8,726 nucleotides of DNA, taken from Burkholderiaceae bacterium. GTDB lineage: Bacteria; Pseudomonadota; Gammaproteobacteria; Burkholderiales; Burkholderiaceae. Below the pieces are notes generated by a model. It saw nothing but the letters and a program-made list of their open reading frames with translations. It searched no databases and was not told the origin of the DNA. A program made the position numbers and the translations under genes. Of the stretch, positions 5,794-8,726 are shown piece by piece. The number at the start of each line of letters is the position of its first letter. Position 1 is the first letter of the stretch. The DNA lies in assembly GCA_947461805.1 (NCBI GenBank), contig CANHMJ010000056.1, forward strand, positions 1-8,726. The letters are read 5' to 3'.

Positions 5794-5900
5794 TTTTATC
5801 GTAGCCCCCCTTCGGATCAGCCGTCGCCATCCAGTAGCAACTGAGGCATTTGGACTAATTCGTCAGGCGCAGACGCAACTGATTTAATATTAATGAGCCC

Positions 5901-6755
5901 ATGACAGATCACTCCGCCGATCCCAAACACCACACTGCGCATTCATTCAAGGAGCGCATGTATGTGATTATTTTTGAATCCGACACTAAGATGGGTTTAT
6001 TGTTTGATCGCGTTTTAATTTACGCCATCTTGCTCTCCGTATTAGCGGTCGTTCTCGATAGTGTGGCATCGATTTCAAAGCAGTTCCATAGCGAATTAGT
6101 CACGCTGGAGTGGATGTTCACAATCCTGTTCAGTATTGAATACATTGCGCGCTTGTATTGCGCTAAGTACCGCTGGCGTTACGCAACCAGTTTCTATGGC
6201 GTGATTGATTTTCTGGCGGTGGTGCCGACGTATCTTGCCCTTCTCTTTCCTGAGCTGCATGCATTAATTGATGTTCGTGTGCTGCGTTTAATTCGCATGT
6301 TCCGTATCTTTAAGCTAACCGCATACATGTCGGAGTATCAGCATCTGGCTGAAGCCCTATCGGCCAGCAGGCGCAAGATTCTGGTGTTTTTATCGGTGGT
6401 ATTGATGGTAGTAACCGTGATGGGCTCAATCATGTACGTAGTGGAAGGGCCAAGCAATGGATTTACGAGCATTCCGATTGCGGTGTATTGGGCAATCACG
6501 ACCATGACAACGGTCGGCTTTGGTGACATTACTCCGCATACCGATTTAGGCAAACTCATTTCTTCGGCCATGATGCTGATGGGCTGGGGCACATTGGCTG
6601 TGCCAACCGGGATTGTGACTGCGGAGTTTGCACATCGCCGTAATCAAGAATTTATCGCCAAAAAAACCTGCGATGCCTGTTATACCAATGGCCATGAGGC
6701 ACCCGATCAGTATTGCCGTCATTGCGGTACTCGCTTTCCGACCCCAGAAAACTAA
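5901..6755 (+). CDS. Six-helix voltage-gated-type potassium channel with C-terminal CxxC/CxxC tail
   Basis: A 284-residue inner-membrane ion channel. Helices S1-S6 fall at about 36-56, 68-86, 98-115, 120-140, 158-180 and 215-243. S4 carries a voltage-sensor ladder with Arg126, Arg129, Arg132, Arg135 and Lys138, one every third residue. The pore has TMTTVGFGD at 201-209, the potassium selectivity filter. After S6 there is no CAP or RCK domain; instead residues 257-275 contain CDAC and CRHC, two CxxC pairs 11 residues apart, a zinc-ribbon-like tail. It should form tetramers and pass K+ on depolarisation. The family is clear; the gating stimulus is inference. The ATG at 5901 lacks a strong ribosome site. 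The 107-bp gap before it has no clear promoter that I can assign. The gene is followed at once by a terminator. Confidence 0.9.
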   Translation: MTDHSADPKHHTAHSFKERMYVIIFESDTKMGLLFDRVLIYAILLSVLAVVLDSVASISKQFHSELVTLEWMFTILFSIEYIARLYCAKYRWRYATSFYGVIDFLAVVPTYLALLFPELHALIDVRVLRLIRMFRIFKLTAYMSEYQHLAEALSASRRKILVFLSVVLMVVTVMGSIMYVVEGPSNGFTSIPIAVYWAITTMTTVGFGDITPHTDLGKLISSAMMLMGWGTLAVPTGIVTAEFAHRRNQEFIAKKTCDACYTNGHEAPDQYCRHCGTRFPTPEN

Positions 6756-6784
6756 AAAAGCCTTCTCATGTTAGAAGGCTTTTT
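6755..6784. terminator. Bidirectional rho-independent terminator
   Basis: AGCCTTCT (6759-6766) pairs with AGAAGGCT (6773-6780) around a six-base loop. A run of A before and T after the stem extends pairing and gives a U-tract on both strands. It overlaps the channel stop codon (TAA at 6753-6755) and lies 19 bases from the end of the FKBP gene, so it serves both convergent genes. Confidence 0.9.
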
Positions 6785-6802
6785 GCATTACTCAACACCG
6801 GA

Positions 6803-7279
6803 TTAGTTAACGCCGAGTAGCTCCACATCGAATACCAGTGTTGCGTTGGGTGGAATAACGCCGCCAGCACCCCGGGCGCCATAGCCCATCTCTGCAGGAA
6901 TGATCAAGGTGCGCTTACCGCCAACTTTCATGCCGGCAAAGCCCTCGTCCCAGCCTTTAATCACACGACCGCCGCCCAAGGGAAATTCAAATGCTTCACC
7001 GCGATCGACCGAGCTATCAAATTTTTTGCCTTTTAAATCAGGAGCAGCTGGGTCATGCAGCCAGCCGGTGTAGTGAACCGACACATCCGATCCGGCAGTA
7101 GCTTCTGCGCCGCTGCCAAGGACAGTATCAATTTTTTGGAATTCGCTCACAGTATTTGCCTTTATAGAAGAGGGGGTAGTAGAGGGCGATTTCGGATCAC
7201 CGCCGGATTTCGGCATTAAGAATGCCACAGCTAGGCCTCCAGCCAGAATCAATAGACCGAGTTTGAGAGGGGTTTTCAT
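6803..7279 (-). CDS. Membrane-anchored FKBP-type peptidyl-prolyl isomerase
   Basis: A 158-residue protein: one N-terminal hydrophobic segment (residues 5-22), a Ser/Thr/Pro/Lys-rich linker (24-45), and one FKBP domain (46-158). The segment may be an uncleaved anchor or a signal peptide, placing the domain in the periplasm, where it speeds cis-trans proline turns during folding. Active-site residues match FKBP12 (from memory): Tyr70 in VHYTG, Phe88-Asp89, Phe99, Val106-Ile107, Trp110, Tyr133 and Phe150. DEGFAGMKVGGKR and IPPNATLVFDVELL are the typical C-terminal blocks. A short insertion PAAPDLKG at 77-84 is common in bacterial homologues. No Shine-Dalgarno precedes the ATG. The gene is divergent from isocitrate dehydrogenase and shares a 254-bp intergenic region with it. 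Confidence 0.92.
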   Translation of the reverse strand: MKTPLKLGLLILAGGLAVAFLMPKSGGDPKSPSTTPSSIKANTVSEFQKIDTVLGSGAEATAGSDVSVHYTGWLHDPAAPDLKGKKFDSSVDRGEAFEFPLGGGRVIKGWDEGFAGMKVGGKRTLIIPAEMGYGARGAGGVIPPNATLVFDVELLGVN

Positions 7280-7317
7280 GGGTTGGACAGTTCAAAAGAG
7301 AAAAGAAGGCTAGATAT

Positions 7318-7332
7318 GCACTAATTTAGTGC
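7318..7332. promoter_or_regulatory. Perfect dyad, possible operator
   Basis: GCACTAA and TTAGTGC flank a single T, making a 15-base perfect dyad. It lies 39 bases ahead of the FKBP start and about 25 bases upstream of the promoter candidate for isocitrate dehydrogenase. It could bind a dimeric regulator of either gene. No known regulator recognised. Confidence 0.4.
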
Positions 7333-7355
7333 GTTAGTAGCAATTATCCAGTTCA

Positions 7356-7384
7356 TTGGGTAATACCGCATCTCAGTATATAAA
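7356..7384 (+). promoter_or_regulatory. Candidate sigma-70 promoter for isocitrate dehydrogenase
   Basis: TTGGGT (7356-7361) and TATAAA (7379-7384) are separated by 17 bases. The -10 box matches consensus at five of six positions, the -35 box at three. Transcription would begin near 7391, giving a leader of about 140 bases that contains the hairpin at 7441-7468. Confidence 0.45.
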
Positions 7385-7440
7385 ATCAGCCACTTTTCTG
7401 CAAAGGCGATGCTTTAAAATGACGTGTCTGCATGTCGGAT

Positions 7441-7468
7441 TCCATTGTGCGCTCGCAGCATCAATGGA
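7441..7468 (+). ncRNA. Hairpin in the isocitrate dehydrogenase leader
   Basis: TCCATTGTGC (7441-7450) pairs with GCA (7458-7460) and CAATGGA (7462-7468), with one bulged T and a seven-base loop: ten base pairs in all. It has no T-run after it, so it is not a standard terminator. It lies about 65 bases before the start codon. It could stabilise the transcript or be a chance structure. Confidence 0.3.
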
Positions 7469-7522
7469 GTGAAGCATGCATCGGGCAGGTCTAAAACCAT
7501 GCTCAATTGCGTTATCCCATTT

Positions 7523-7527
7523 AAGGA
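7523..7527 (+). promoter_or_regulatory. Ribosome binding site of isocitrate dehydrogenase
   Basis: AAGGA, six bases before the ATG at 7534. It fixes that start. Confidence 0.7.
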
Positions 7528-7533
7528 ATAGTC

Positions 7534-8726
7534 ATGGCATCAGGAAATTCAAAGATCATTTATACCTTCACGGACGAAGCCCCTGCGCTTGCAACCTGTG
7601 CATTTTTGCCGGTCATTAGTGCGTTTGCTAAATCGGCTGGAATTGATATTGTTAAAAGTGACATCTCTGTAGCGGCTCGAATCTTGGCTGAGTTTCCAGA
7701 ATGCCTGAGCGAGGCGCAGCGCGTACCCAATAATTTAGCCGAGCTGGGAAAGATGACCTTGCAGCCGGATACCAACATCATTAAGTTGCCCAACATCAGC
7801 GCATCCGTACCGCAGCTTCAAGACGCCATTAAAGAGTTGCAGAACAAAGGTTATGCGATCCCTGATTTTCCAGATGATCCCAAGAATGACGATGAGAAAG
7901 CCATTCGGGCGCGGTATGCAAAATGCTTAGGCAGTGCCGTGAATCCGGTATTGCGAGAGGGCAATTCCGATCGTCGCGCACCGGCTGCGGTCAAGCGCTA
8001 TGCGCGTAACAATCCCCACTCCATGGGCGTGTGGAGCCAGGCATCCCGCACCCACGTATCGCATATGCATGGCGGTGATTTTTACTCCAGCGAAAAATCG
8101 ATGACGATGTCCAAGGCCTGCGATGTGAAAATGGATTTGGTTACGAAGAGCGGCAAAACCATTGTCTTGAAGCCAAAAATTAGCCTGCAAGAGGGCGAAG
8201 TGATTGACAGTATGTACATGAGTAAAAAAGCCCTGTGTGCTTTTTATGAAGCAGAGATGGAAGATGCGTACAAGACCGGACTCATGTTTTCGTTGCACGT
8301 GAAGGCAACGATGATGAAGATTTCGCATCCGATTGTCTTTGGCCACGCAGTCAAAATATTTTATAAAGATGCCTTTGCAAAGCACGAAAAACTCTTCGCC
8401 GAGCTTGGTGTGAATGCTAACAATGGCCTGAGTAGTGTGTATGACAAAATCGCCTCTTTGCCTGACTCCAAGCACCAAGAGATAGTCAGGGATTTGCATG
8501 CTTGCCATGAGCATCGTCCTGCCTTGGCGATGGTTGATTCAGCCAAGGGCATTTCGAATCTGCATTCACCAAGCGATGTGATTGTGGACGCATCCATGCC
8601 AGCCATGATTCGAATTGGCGGCAAGATGTGGGGGGCAGATGGACGGCCGCAAGACACCAAAGCAGTTATTCCAGAAAGCACCTTTGCACGAATCTACCAA
8701 GAAATCATTAATTTCTGTAAAACCCA
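7534..8726 (+). CDS. NADP-dependent isocitrate dehydrogenase, monomeric type, N-terminal part
   Basis: The first 397 codons (plus two bases) of a protein that is normally about 740 residues; it runs off the right edge. The enzyme oxidises isocitrate to 2-oxoglutarate with NADP+ in the TCA cycle, in the cytoplasm, and is unrelated in length to the dimeric Icd type. The start MASGNSKIIYTFTDEAPALA is typical. Isocitrate/metal residues line up with the Azotobacter enzyme (from memory) at a constant offset of +2: Ser134, Asn137, Arg141 and Arg147 in the SAVNPVLREGNSDRRAP loop, Lys257 in LHVKATM, and Asp352 in VDASMPAMIR. No stop or frameshift interrupts the frame. The gene has its own ribosome site and probable promoter, and stands divergent from the FKBP gene. 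Minus-strand frames inside it are shadows. Confidence 0.96.
   Translation, partial: MASGNSKIIYTFTDEAPALATCAFLPVISAFAKSAGIDIVKSDISVAARILAEFPECLSEAQRVPNNLAELGKMTLQPDTNIIKLPNISASVPQLQDAIKELQNKGYAIPDFPDDPKNDDEKAIRARYAKCLGSAVNPVLREGNSDRRAPAAVKRYARNNPHSMGVWSQASRTHVSHMHGGDFYSSEKSMTMSKACDVKMDLVTKSGKTIVLKPKISLQEGEVIDSMYMSKKALCAFYEAEMEDAYKTGLMFSLHVKATMMKISHPIVFGHAVKIFYKDAFAKHEKLFAELGVNANNGLSSVYDKIASLPDSKHQEIVRDLHACHEHRPALAMVDSAKGISNLHSPSDVIVDASMPAMIRIGGKMWGADGRPQDTKAVIPESTFARIYQEIINFCKT

Noticed and set aside
5850..5890. Promoter candidate TTGGAC with TTTAATAT ahead of the channel
   Set aside because: The spacing is about 27 bases, too long for a sigma-70 promoter.
7560..7796. 78-codon minus-strand open frame
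   Set aside because: It is antisense to the conserved N-terminus of isocitrate dehydrogenase.
7927..8514. 195-codon minus-strand open frame
   Set aside because: It lies wholly inside isocitrate dehydrogenase, whose catalytic residues are intact; the antisense translation is His-rich and shows no domain pattern.

Overview
The window looks like chromosomal core sequence from a small-genome freshwater betaproteobacterium, most like Polynucleobacter (Burkholderiaceae). I infer this from moderate GC content, very tight gene packing, and protein resemblance (rubrerythrin, monomeric NADP-isocitrate dehydrogenase, FKBP isomerase, TIGR02450/TIGR03643 small proteins). No search was run, so the taxonomy is an inference. 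I see no tRNA, rRNA, CRISPR array, complete insertion sequence or phage gene.

Layout. 1-78 (minus) is the first 26 codons of a rubrerythrin, preceded by an AT-rich leader of about 280 bp with dyad elements. 358-546 (minus) is a small Cys-containing ORF that may have lost its signal peptide to a frameshift. 707-1988 (plus) pairs a 65-aa Lys-rich protein, whose ATG directly follows a run of nine C, with an overlapping acyltransferase-3 membrane protein. 1994-2521 (minus) is adenine phosphoribosyltransferase and 2590-3156 (plus) a divergent short MTA/SAH-nucleosidase-like protein; together they suggest adenine salvage from methylthioadenosine. 3182-5096 (minus) is a compact run: Cys-rich lipoprotein, Trp-rich TIGR02450 protein, short-chain dehydrogenase, exported histidine phosphatase. 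Only 35 bp separates it from the divergent pair TIGR03643 protein and DCC/DUF393 thiol protein (5132-5793, plus). 5901-6755 (plus) is a six-helix voltage-gated-type potassium channel with an unusual C-terminal CxxC/CxxC tail, closed by a bidirectional terminator that also serves the convergent membrane-anchored FKBP isomerase (6803-7279, minus). 7534-8726 (plus) is the N-terminal 397 codons of monomeric NADP-isocitrate dehydrogenase, with a leader holding a promoter candidate and a hairpin.

How the genes relate. Most are housekeeping or single-gene units. The best candidate for an under-described system is the divergent six-gene block 3182-5793. It brings together three poorly characterised families (TIGR02450, TIGR03643, DCC/DUF393) with a short-chain dehydrogenase. 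From memory, such genes are found near photolyase/cryptochrome genes in other bacteria, yet no photolyase is in this window. The other points worth checking are the channel's putative zinc-ribbon tail, the repeated GATT/AATC half-sites ahead of rubrerythrin, and the C9 tract at a start codon.
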